Positions 55,139 through 64,000 of a DNA stretch of 64,000 nucleotides are shown here, piece by piece. Numbering within the stretch: position 1 is the first letter of the stretch; the number at the start of each line of letters is the position of its first letter. The stretch spans positions 310,001 to 374,000 of the forward strand of contig VFIW01000030.1 in NCBI GenBank assembly GCA_006386115.1, read 5' to 3'. This DNA comes from Globisporangium splendens (lineage: Eukaryota; Oomycota; Peronosporomycetes; Pythiales; Pythiaceae). Both the position numbers and the translations under genes were made by a program. The notes under the pieces were generated by a model. The model did not search any database, was not told where the DNA came from, and saw only the letters and a program-made list of their open reading frames with translations.

Positions 55139-57127
55139 ATGGTCGTGTACAACTTTAAGAAGATCCAGACCGTGCCGTCGGCGTCGGACTTTATCGACAT
55201 CGTGCTCACGCGCACGCAGCGCAAGACGCCGACGGTGATCCACCCGACGTATGCCATCTCGCGCATCCGCGCGTTCTACATGCGCAAGGTCAAGTTCACG
55301 CAGCAGACGTGTCAAGAGAAGCTGAGCCAGATCATCGATGACTTCCCGCGTCTCGACGACCTCCACCCGTTCTACGCCGATCTGATCAACATCTTGTACG
55401 ATCGCGACCACTACAAGCTCGCATTGGGCCAAGTGAACACGGCGCGCGCGCTCATCGACAACATCGCGAAGGACTACGTGCGCATGATCAAGTACGGTGA
55501 CTCGCTCTACCGATGCAAACAGCTCAAGCGTGCGGCGCTCGGTCGTATGTGTACGCTGCTCAAGAAGCAAAAGGCGTCGCTCGAGTACTTGGAAGAAGTG
55601 CGCAAGCATTTGTCGCGTCTGCCGTCCATCGACCCGAACACGCGTACGCTCTTGGTCACGGGTTTCCCGAACGTCGGTAAATCCAGTTTCATGAACAAGG
55701 TCACGCGCGCCGATGTGGACGTGCAGCCGTACGCGTTTACGACCAAGGCGCTGTACGTCGGTCACTTGGACTACAAGTACCTGCGCTGGCAGGTGATCGA
55801 TACCCCCGGTATCCTCGACCACGCCTTGGAAGAGCGCAACACGATCGAAATGCAAGCCGTGACTGCGCTGGCTCACTTGCAAGCGTCGATTCTGTTCTTC
55901 ATGGACATCTCGGAGCAATGCGGCTTCACGATCGAGCAGCAGTTGAGTCTGTTCCAAAACATCCGTCCGCTTTTCGCCAACAAGCCATTGGTGCTCGTCG
56001 CGAACAAGATCGATCAGACCAGGTTCGAGGAACTGTCGGAAGCCCACCAGGCGATGATCAACAGCGCCGTGAGCGAGACCAAGGCCAAGTTCTTCACGAT
56101 GTCGAACCACTCGGAGGAGAACGTGTCGACCGTGAAGAACTGGGCGTGTGACGAACTGCTCACGCACCGTGTGAACTCCAAGGTCAAGGGCAACAAGGTC
56201 GCCGACGTGATCAACCGTCTGAGTGTCGCCGTTCCTGTGGCGCGTGATGGCGTCAAGCGCGAGGTCACCATCCCACAGAGCGTCATCGAATCGCGTGAGG
56301 CTGGATACGTGCCTCCTCCCCGTGTGCTGCAGAAGGACTTGATGAACGCCAACGGCGGCGCTGGTGTGTACTCGTTCGACTTCCGGGAACACTACAAGGG
56401 GATGCTCAAGGACGACGATTGGACCAAGGACACGATCCCCGAGATCTGGAACGGCAAGAACATTGCCGACTTCATCGACCCAGATATCCTCAAGCGCTTG
56501 GACGCCTTGGAGAAGGAGGAAGACGAGGCCATGGCCAATGCGCCTATGGACATGGAGGACGACGAGGTCAGCGACTTGGACGACGAGCAGAAGGACAAGC
56601 TGAACCGCATCCGCAAGAAGAAGGCGATCATGGTCGCGGACCATCGCATGAACAAGAACAAGAACCGTTCCGTGCTGCCGCGCAAGGCGCTCGCCAAGAT
56701 GCGCTCGTTAACAGACACAAAGAAGGAGTTGGAGTCGCTCGGCGTCGACACGAGCCACATGAAGCACGCGGAAGCTGTGGCTGCAAAGCGTACGGCCGGC
56801 GACGAGAGTCGTGGCCGCAAGCGCGACCGCGAAGAGATGGACGTCGACATGGAGGACGTGGAGACCGATTTCCGTGCGCGCGCGCGCTCCAAGTCGATCG
56901 CCCGCTCCAAGTCCCGCAACCGCTCGGCGTCGCTGGTCACGCCTCGCGACCAAGCAGGTTTCCCGAGCGAGAAGACCCAGGAAGCCGTTCGCCGCGCGAC
57001 CAAGTTGGCCCAGCGTCCGCTCAACAAGAAGGCGCGTGCAGGCGAAGCCGACCGCAAGCCGCTCGTCAAGCTCGCCAAGTGGCAGAACTCGGGCAAGCGT
57101 GGCAACGGCTCCACGTACTCCCGTTAA
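55139..57127 (+). CDS. NOG1: Nucleolar GTPase NOG1 (GTPBP4)
   Basis: Single exon, 662 residues from the ATG at 55139 ([20 protein letters not shown]), the conserved NOG1 start. An N-terminal helical bundle ([20 protein letters not shown] to [16 protein letters not shown]) precedes the G domain: P-loop [14 protein letters not shown] at about 174, switch/G3 [14 protein letters not shown] at about 220, and G4 NKID at about 288. The C-terminal half is basic and charged with the NOGCT segment and [18 protein letters not shown] repeats. NOG1 joins pre-60S particles in the nucleolus and probes the peptide exit tunnel with its C-terminus (family knowledge). The strongly biased codon use suggests high expression and creates a false 506-codon antisense frame. 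Confidence 0.96.
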   Translation: MVVYNFKKIQTVPSASDFIDIVLTRTQRKTPTVIHPTYAISRIRAFYMRKVKFTQQTCQEKLSQIIDDFPRLDDLHPFYADLINILYDRDHYKLALGQVNTARALIDNIAKDYVRMIKYGDSLYRCKQLKRAALGRMCTLLKKQKASLEYLEEVRKHLSRLPSIDPNTRTLLVTGFPNVGKSSFMNKVTRADVDVQPYAFTTKALYVGHLDYKYLRWQVIDTPGILDHALEERNTIEMQAVTALAHLQASILFFMDISEQCGFTIEQQLSLFQNIRPLFANKPLVLVANKIDQTRFEELSEAHQAMINSAVSETKAKFFTMSNHSEENVSTVKNWACDELLTHRVNSKVKGNKVADVINRLSVAVPVARDGVKREVTIPQSVIESREAGYVPPPRVLQKDLMNANGGAGVYSFDFREHYKGMLKDDDWTKDTIPEIWNGKNIADFIDPDILKRLDALEKEEDEAMANAPMDMEDDEVSDLDDEQKDKLNRIRKKKAIMVADHRMNKNKNRSVLPRKALAKMRSLTDTKKELESLGVDTSHMKHAEAVAAKRTAGDESRGRKRDREEMDVDMEDVETDFRARARSKSIARSKSRNRSASLVTPRDQAGFPSEKTQEAVRRATKLAQRPLNKKARAGEADRKPLVKLAKWQNSGKRGNGSTYSR

Positions 57128-57345
57128 GCATAGAGACAAGAAGGCGTCGGTGTGTCATTGTAGGTCGTCGTGCATCCCTTCTTCTTTGGGAGGAAGCCTT
57201 TGCTTGCGCTCTTGTATGCGTGTGCCAAGTTTTTCCTCTCAGATTTTACTACTTTTTTACATTTTATACTCTAATAACAAGCCATTTTCTCTTCTTCTTC
57301 TCTTTGAGAAGCAAAGTGATCCACTTACGTGCGTACGTTTGCATG

Positions 57346-58206
57346 TTATGGCGTTTTGAGATGCGCCGACGTTTTCTTGTCACGGTAGAGCCGACGAATG
57401 CGAGCGTAGAGCAAGCGCTCGTTGCCCGTGTACTCCTCTAACAAGCGATCCACAAGCGGAACGAACTGCGCGTCGTGCTGCTTGAAGAATTGCTTCAAGT
57501 GGCGGCTGCGAAACCAGCAAAAACGTTAGAAATTGGATCACTTTAGAGCAAATGCACAACGCCAACTTAACGACGGCACCTGTGTCGCTGGAAGGCTAAG
57601 AGCGCTGATTGCGGTGGAAACAACACGTAGCGCAACAAGAGCGCAAACGAGAGCAACGACGCATACTCGTACACACACGACTCGACGCTGTGCTCCTTCC
57701 AGTGATACAACACGCTCAGCAACGACGGCATCGCGACGATCGGTGGTGCGTCCGAGACCGAACGCGCCACATGGATCACTGCATGCAGGCACGACGCTAC
57801 ATATACGCACAAAAAGCGCGATTAACCACAAGCAGGAGCACCAATGCACATGTCACCATATGCGTGTATATGTAAACATACCAGCGACGACTTGCTTCGC
57901 TATGACGCCGCTCAATGCGCAGAGTGTGGCTGCAAACGTGAGCCACAGGCGGAGAAACAGCACGTCCTGGTACTGCTCATACAGCATCCCCTCCGGATTC
58001 TGCTGCTGCAACTGCGCGCTCTCGTTTGCACCCGCATACTCGCGCTCGAGCACCCGCAGCGGCGCACAGTACGCCTGCATGGCCACGGCGCCGAGCGCCA
58101 GCTTCCACAGCGCACCCCACCGCATTTCCGCATCAACGGCAACATCGAAAGGGTGCATGAGAGTCCCTCGTGTCCCGTCTTTACTCTTCACATTCGGGAT
58201 AGTCAT
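57346..58206 (-). CDS. Small predicted membrane protein, unknown
   Basis: Exons 57882-58206, 57580-57796 and 57346-57505 join with exact codon phase to 233 residues. It starts MTIPNVKSKDGTRGTLMHPF. Several hydrophobic segments suggest three or four membrane helices (MRWGALWKLALGAVAMQAYC; LFLRLWLTFAATLCALSGVI; MPSLLSVLYHW; ASLLSFALLLRYVLFPPQSA). The soluble C-terminus is basic and helical (HLKQFFKQHDAQFVPLVDRL, then ARIRRLYRDKKTSAHLKTP). No family was recognised. It diverges from HEATR6 over a 375-bp shared upstream region and converges on NOG1 with about 220 bp between stops. Confidence 0.75.
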
Positions 58207-58581
58207 GTATTTTTCGGGACACCACGGTTCAAGCGAGGCGAGTGATGGTCACTTTGAATGGAAGATGCCATTTTGTCGCCATCAAGAGGTCAAAGCGCAG
58301 CAGCCAACGTCTCTCTCGGCTCATTCTCTCTCTCTTTCTCTCTCTTTCTCTCTCTGCGGACGCGGAGGACGCAGTGCAGGTCCAGGACTGTCGGTTTGGT
58401 CGCTCCTCTTCCCTGTCGCAGCGCGGGAGACGACGCACGTCGCGTGGCGATTGGAAGGGACGCACTTGAAGGGACATTTCGCGGCTCGCGCACACGCCCT
58501 CGTGACCGTTTGAACTGCCAAGGGACCGCAGAACTTTACTAACCGTCGTAGCACCCGTCTGAGCTGACTAAGTGGGTGGTG
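58207..58581. promoter_or_regulatory. Divergent promoter with CT-rich repeat
   Basis: 375 bp between the small membrane-protein gene and HEATR6. It contains a CT-rich microsatellite at 58325-58355. Both promoters should lie here; no other element was recognised. Confidence 0.5.
58325..58355. repeat. CT-rich microsatellite (TCTCTCTTTC units)
   Basis: About three imperfect ten-base TCTCTCTTTC units forming a 31-base pyrimidine tract, seen directly. Confidence 0.88.
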
Positions 58582-61500
58582 ATGCCGACGTTCTTCCATG
58601 GCGCATCGCCACCCAGTGACCGAATCGCGATGAGTCCGACACAACACGCGCCTCCATCCGCGGCCGCCATGCCGGCCAGCATCAACATCAACAGTGGCGC
58701 CGGCAGCGGCGGCTCCGCTGCGAGTGCGAACTGGACCCTCGGCGTGCAGCGCAGGGATCGGAAAACGTGGACGACGATCCGCGGACGCGTGGACGCCGAT
58801 ATTGCTGTGTTGGAGCTCACGTCCGTGGAGCTGGAAGACATTTTGAAACAATTGCTGAGCATCGCGCTTCCAAATTCGCGGATCCGTGGAGAAGTATGTG
58901 ATTTTGTATTTCGTTGAGGTTTCTGGCAATCACTGACACCAGTTTGCTTTGCTTTGCATAATTCTGTAGGAAGTTGCAGGTATGATCGCAGCGCTGGTGC
59001 AAGTGTTGCCGTTGAGCTCAGGCCTGCTGTGCTCGGAGTTCACTCGCTTTGTGCAGAAGTGCTGTGTGAAGGAGAAGGTGTCGTTCACGTCGGAGCAACT
59101 GCATCTCGTCATGGAGTTTTTCCTGAACTTTATTAAGATCTGCCCCAGCTGGTACACGGCAAGCGCGATCCGCGCCTTGGGTCTCATTCTGCATGGCAAT
59201 GCCGACCGTGCGTCGCAGAATTTTGAGCAGCTCATCGGCGTGTTGTTGAGACATTTGGATCCGTCGGGTGTGGACATTGAAGCCCGATATGCAGCGACAA
59301 GCTGCGTGTCCAACATCTGCACGTATGCGACGAAGACACCCGAAGTGTTTCAGTATTTTGCGCCGCTGCTACGCATGGTCGTCGAGAATTTCCGACAGCA
59401 GTCACTAAGTCTTACGAAAGGTCAAGACAACCGCATCCTCGTCAAGGCGTGCACTTGCAGCATGAAGTGCATTTACACGATCATCAACTCGAATTTTGAT
59501 CGCCTTGCCGATCGAATCGAGTCCATTCTGCCGAGTTTATTGAACTCGATGCGGCAAGTTGTGGGGTATGGACTCAGCTTGACGCACGAGCGCGACGATT
59601 TCGTGTTTTCGTACCAGCCAGAGCTACCGCCGTCCGATTCAGATTCTTCGATTTGCGGCTCGGACGGCGGAGGCAGCAGCGGCCGTCAGGTTGGCGAGTA
59701 AGTACCTTGTGATTGTCCCTGGCCTCCCCTTTCCTTTCTGGATCTACAGCGAGGTTTGCTGACTTTATGCAACCATGTTTTCGTGTTGTTACAGGGGACT
59801 GCTCGCACGCTTGCGCATTACGGTCTTGTACACGCTGGAAAGCATTGCGCAGCACTTTCCGAAGGCCATCACTTCGTCCGTTGGACTCTACCTCCCGGAG
59901 CAGACGACGCCGTTCATGACACTCTACAAGAACGCACCTTCTGTATTGACGTTGCTGATCGCTGACCCGTGCGAAAAAGTTCGGATCGCTGCAGCCAAGT
60001 TCCTGGATGCGTTTTGGGAGAAAATCCCGCTGAAGCAATACTTTCGCCATGCCTCGAGCGTCGTGGCGCCATCAAGCTCGTTTGCTTCGATGCCGAAGCG
60101 GATCTCGTTGATGCTTTATCAGGTCCATGTGACGCTGGTGTACTGCATCCAGAATGAGAAAGATGGAGCCCCACTCGTTCAGACACTGAAGGTGCGTCAT
60201 GGGTCATTAACCGAAAAGTGTGTTACAATGACAGAAATACTGATTTGCTGTACTTTGAGTAAACAGACTGCAGCATCAGTGATCCAGCATTGTCCGTACG
60301 CAAGTGTAAGCGTATTACTCGACAAAGGTGACTTGAAGCCAAGTTTGGGTGAGATTTTGAAGGCATTGGCATCGAGCCTTTATGCAGCAGCAGCGTCTTC
60401 AGGTTCGTTGGTTGAGCACGCATAATCGTATATTTAAATGGGGGTGACTGACCAAAAACTGAATGAATGTGCAGATCACAGCGTGCGGACGGCAAGTCTT
60501 TCGTGCTTTTCCGCGCTTCTGAACATCCAAGAAACCATTCCAGCTGTCTTAGAATGGATGACGTCGACCAGTTATGCGAACAACGTGATTGAGGTAGCGC
60601 ACGTCACGATCCTTTGCGGGACAGCATCGCTGAGCAAGCGATCCTTTGTCGAGGGGCTGCTGTTAATTGCGTCTCGACCTGACGATTCGAGCAGGACGAT
60701 CTTGAGACTGGAAGCGCTCTCACTTCTATCCAAGATCGCGAAAAATTACTCTCCTGCATTGAGGTATGCCGACTGGTTTTATCTTCGTCTTGAATCACTC
60801 ACAACTAATCAAAAAGCACTTACTCTTGATCATTAAAGCGCCACGTGGAGACGACTCGCAGATTTCATGCTGACAGCTTTTCAAGACCCAGATCCGAATG
60901 TGCGACTGCAAGCTGTCAAGATTTTGGAGAATTACATCAAAGGAGACAGCGCGAATCGCATTGAGCCAGCGTCTGCCGAGGACACTGGAGCTCATTCTAC
61001 GGCTGCTGCTGGGACCAGCGGCGTCAGTCGATGTGCTAATCACCGATGGCTGTACAACGCACAGGTAAAGTAAACTGATCGGGATGTAAGAGTCTTTGTA
61101 TTGGTTGGCTAATGCGGTCATACTGTCTTGTATATTGTTATGAGCAGCATGTCAGCGCATTGTCGCGCAAGGAATGCCTGGATTTCATGGCAACGCATCT
61201 TATCAGAGCATTTCGTGACACATCGCACCACGTACGCGCGAGCGTCTGCGCGTGCTTTACGCTGCTTCGACCGAACGACTGGGTTCAGCTTCGGGGGAAG
61301 CAAAGTCGTCTCCCCGTCCTCGCCAAGTCTGCGGTCACGAACCACTCGCTCGACATGTACACCAACATCTTCCTACAGACACCGAAGGACAGCTCTCCTG
61401 TGGTTCGTGGCGCGGGATTCCGATTGCTGGGATCCCTGTGCTTGGCTCCCGTCTTCAAAACACGCGAGTTTGCATCTGCGGTGGTCACGTTGGCGCTTGA

Positions 61501-62596
61501 GTCACTCGGAGACTCCACGCTGAATGTGCGAGTGAGGGGAGCGTGGGCACTTGGCAATGTGTGCACCACTCTAGGTCCTGAGGTCGTGAGTAAAGTCGAG
61601 GCACCCGCACCGAACGAGCCACCGCAACTGCTGCTGTACGAATTGCTACCAGTGTTCCAGATGCGACTCATCGTGGAGAGAATGCTGGTGTATATCAATG
61701 ACAACGACAAAGTTGCTTCGAGTGTGGCAAGAACCCTTGGACTCGTTTGCAGATGGATTTGCTTTGAACCATTTGTGAAGATTTTGTCGGCGAGGGATCG
61801 GAGCGTGCTCGATGACTTACTTGGGCAAACGATGGTCGTCTTGGCGACGAAGATCAACTCGGGGTCGCCGAAGGTACGCTGGAATGCCTGTCATGCGATT
61901 GCCAAAGTGCTGCTTTGTCCCGGCTTGCCCCTTGCCTCAGTCACATGGGCGCCAGCTGTCTTCCAAGCTCTGATCAGCGCAATCGCTCAACAGGAGAACT
62001 TCAAGGTCCGAATCAGCGCGTCGAGTGCATTGCGTGTCTCCGGGTCTCGCAGCGGGTATGGCGCGTTCTACAGGGCAGCATTGCGCGCCACGACCGATGC
62101 GCTTGAAACGGCGTCGGATTTGAAGGACGTGACCGAGTTCAAGTACAAGGAGCAGCTGGAGACACAGTTGTCGTTCACGTTGGTCCACTTGATCCAGATC
62201 GCCGCGGAGGAAGACGATCAGGTGATCTGGCAAGTACTCCGCGAGAAACCGCCGGGTTTTCTCTACGATTGGCTTTTCCACAACCTGCACCGTATGTGCT
62301 CTGCCATTGAACAAGGAAGCGAGACCGCCAGTAGTGCGATCGGAAACTACGGTGGCATGGATGAGGCTCAGGGAGACGATGGCGGATCTGGAGGTGCTGG
62401 TGGCGACATTCATGACGTGAATCCAATTAAGAAAGACGAGATCCTGTCGGCCGTACGAACGCTGCTGCGCATCTTGCAACGTGAAGACCCGCACAAGTTG
62501 TATTCGTCGAGTTGCGTGTCGATTTTGTACGACGCCAAGCTGAGCTTGGAGCGAGATGTATTATATTCAAACGACGACATCGGGTTTGAATTTTGA
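58582..62596 (+). CDS. HEATR6: HEATR6-like HEAT-repeat protein
   Basis: Seven exons (58582-58893, 58970-59697, 59795-60191, 60267-60402, 60475-60763, 60839-61064, 61148-62596) keep phase throughout and give 1,178 residues, nearly the same length as animal HEATR6. Helical HEAT units run along the protein (TASAIRALGLILHGNADRAS; KVRIAAAKFLDAFWEKIPLK; PNVRLQAVKILENYIKGDSA; VVRGAGFRLLGSLCLAP; KVRWNACHAIAKVLLCPGLP; FKVRISASSALRVSGSRSGY). The last two blocks and the following KDVTEFKYKEQLETQLSFTL segment are HEATR6 signatures. The cellular role of HEATR6 is poorly known; nothing here adds to it. The Ser/Asp/Gly-rich loop at about residue 335 lies at the same place as an acidic loop in the family. 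Confidence 0.85.
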
Positions 62597-62739
62597 GACG
62601 AGCACCTACTAGGTAGGTAGAAAGACGATAGCCACTAGCTAGCAATTGTGGTGGACGAACGCAAGTCTCACTTATCTTATTTTAATCGAATGGAGCCGTT
62701 GCGCTGGACTTGGCACAGCTTTTGTCTGTCTCGACTTGT

Positions 62740-64000
62740 TTACTTGGGTCCATATCGCTGCACTCGTCGATAATTCGATCGCGAGTTCTTGTTGCGGTTC
62801 TTCCTAGCTGGAGGTGCACTCGCTGATCCTTTTTCTCGTCTGGCAGCACCGTTGGCACCACCACTCTTCTGCTGCTCTTTCCGCTGTCGCACCTGTTCAT
62901 CCGTTAGCGGCAAGTAGTACAAGACCGGTTTCGTCTCTGTTTTCAGAAAGAAGGCATCAATTGAGACCGGAGCACGTGTCGTCACTCTCTGCAACTCGCT
63001 GCTCGCTTTCCGCTTGAGATTCGGTCGTCGATCCCCGCCGCTGGCCGTGATCTCCATGGCTGTCGCCTCGGAGAATGCGGCACTGAGCGCTATCCCGCTT
63101 TCTGGAGGCCATTTCACTCCATCGAGACTCTCGCGCATCTTGATTGCCTAGATACATTGATACACGCAAAGTCTGAGCATGCCCAGCCATTTTTAATACC
63201 ACTTGTGTGCTGCTGTATGGCACGTACCACATCTTTGGTGGCGTACGTGACATAGCAATGCGTCTTGATCGCATCCATCCAGAAGCCGTTCTCAACAAAG
63301 TCTCCAGCTTGCTGCACCAAAGCCTACATCAGTAGTAGCCAAAGCAGAATTGTGCAGCATTAAGGATGACAAAGTCAAGCTTAGAGAACACGATCACGCG
63401 TACGACTCATGATACTTACTTTGACTGCATTGAGCGTAAATGGCCGTCGGAAGTTGTCGATCCGCAGCGTCTCGGTGGTAGCATCGCTGTTATGGAAAAC
63501 AACACATACAAATGCTCAATGATCAGCTCCATGTAGACAAGATACCACCAGATAAACAGCACATGTTAGACACCGTGCTGACTCGGAGGGTTCTTGCTTT
63601 GATGGGCTCACGTCATGTTGTGGACTCGAGCTTTGGTCTCCACGATCTTCCTCCGCATCCTTTCTGTTCAGGTCACGACCTGGTAGGTCTGACTGCGGAT
63701 GCTTTGATTGTGGACTGAATCTGGGGGAAGCATCGTCGCTATGGGTAGCAGTGCTAGCAACAGTAGAAATAGTACCTGCATCGTTTTTCACTGCGTTCGC
63801 CTCTGCGTGCTCGGCCACGTGCGGCGCATCGTCACCGGACGCTGCATCCTCCATAACGTCCTCGGTATGCTCCTGCTTGCGTAGTTTGCAACATCGGCGA
63901 CGATTAATTGGCCCGCCCAGAGAGATACACAACATTGATACTAGTACAAGGTTACGTGCATGTTCGTCCTTGTCACTATCGACTTCGTGGTTTCCAGCTG
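62740..64000 (-). CDS. ACIN1: Acinus (ACIN1)-like protein, 3' part; runs off window
   Basis: Last exons 63420 to about 63486, 63228-63323 and 62740-63147. They encode ETLRIDNFRRPFTLNAVK, then ALVQQAGDFVENGFWMDAIK with THCYVTYATKDV, then AIKMRESLDGVKWPPESG: the RRM-like core of Acinus. The RNPS1-SAP18-binding segment follows (VSIDAFFLKTETKPVLYYLP, LTDEQVRQRKEQQ) and then a basic tail (NRNKNSRSNYRRVQRYGPK). Acinus, RNPS1 and SAP18 form the ASAP complex attached to the exon junction complex, acting in splicing. Upstream, 63516-63935 holds an acidic, disordered coding region (HSDDASPRFSPQSKHPQSD). Its junction to the core exon near 63486-63640 is uncertain, and the 5' end lies beyond position 64000. 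Confidence 0.75.

Noticed and set aside
55124..56644. 506-codon minus-strand frame
   Set aside because: Antisense shadow of the strongly codon-biased NOG1 gene; composition is typical of a shadow and no domain is present.
56419..57441. 340-codon plus-strand frame overlapping the NOG1 3' half
   Set aside because: Alternative-frame shadow of NOG1; Arg/Gly/Ala-rich with no domain, while the NOG1 frame is clearly coding.
57533..58513. 326-codon plus-strand frame
   Set aside because: It crosses exons and introns of the minus-strand membrane-protein gene and is low-complexity His/Thr/Ser-rich sequence.
58321..58929. 202-codon minus-strand frame
   Set aside because: Overlaps the HEATR6 first exon and a CT microsatellite; no recognisable content.

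Overview
The window is a gene-dense piece of eukaryotic nuclear DNA, most likely from an oomycete (a Phytophthora/Pythium-like stramenopile); the species cannot be named. The case rests on standard-code genes rich in G/C at third positions, short GT-AG introns (mostly 60-100 nt), short intergenic gaps with many head-to-head and tail-to-tail pairs, and a gene set that mixes SMN-complex, spliceosome, exon-junction, centriole/cilium and lipid-trafficking genes. No prokaryotic features, transposons, tRNAs, rRNAs or CRISPR arrays were seen. I rebuilt most gene models exon by exon from splice sites and reading-frame phase.

Layout. 0.1-8 kb: a PX-BAR sorting nexin (+), a cyclin Q-like gene (-) and a P4 lipid flippase (+, one apparent single-base frame break). 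8-13.4 kb: the splicing factor SYF1/XAB2 (+) and an IQ-motif protein (+, frame breaks). 14-17.4 kb: a myotubularin-type phosphatase (+). 17.8-21.1 kb: an unrecognised protein with an RPA32-binding-like helix and novel W-E repeats (-), then a TSTD2/TrhO-like rhodanese (-). 21.3-26 kb: a DONSON-like replication factor (+) and mitochondrial BCKDH E1-alpha (-). 26.9-32.2 kb: a secreted glycerophosphodiesterase (-), a doubtful secreted Cys-rich ORF (+), an LLPH-like nucleolar protein (+), a CEP19-like protein (-) and MoaE (-). 32.5-40 kb: Tat-SF1 (+), a coiled-coil protein with a CHORD-like zinc module (+) and an uncharacterised 514-residue protein (+). 40-49.3 kb: a four-PH-domain protein (-), a full-length Gemin5 (+) and a small coiled-coil protein (-). 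49.6-64 kb: a 1,431-residue coiled-coil protein (-), the NOG1 GTPase (+), a small membrane protein (-), HEATR6 (+) and the 3' part of Acinus (-), which runs off the right edge.

The genes do not form one pathway. RNA metabolism is over-represented (SYF1, Tat-SF1, Gemin5, Acinus, NOG1, LLPH), with a second theme of genome replication (DONSON and the RPA-motif protein, whose genes flank TSTD2). No obvious novel multi-gene system was found. The best leads for undescribed biology are the RPA-motif/W-E repeat protein, the repeated peptide motif ahead of the four PH domains, and the coiled-coil protein with a CHORD-like end. Two positions look like single-base deletions in otherwise intact genes, which suggests assembly errors.
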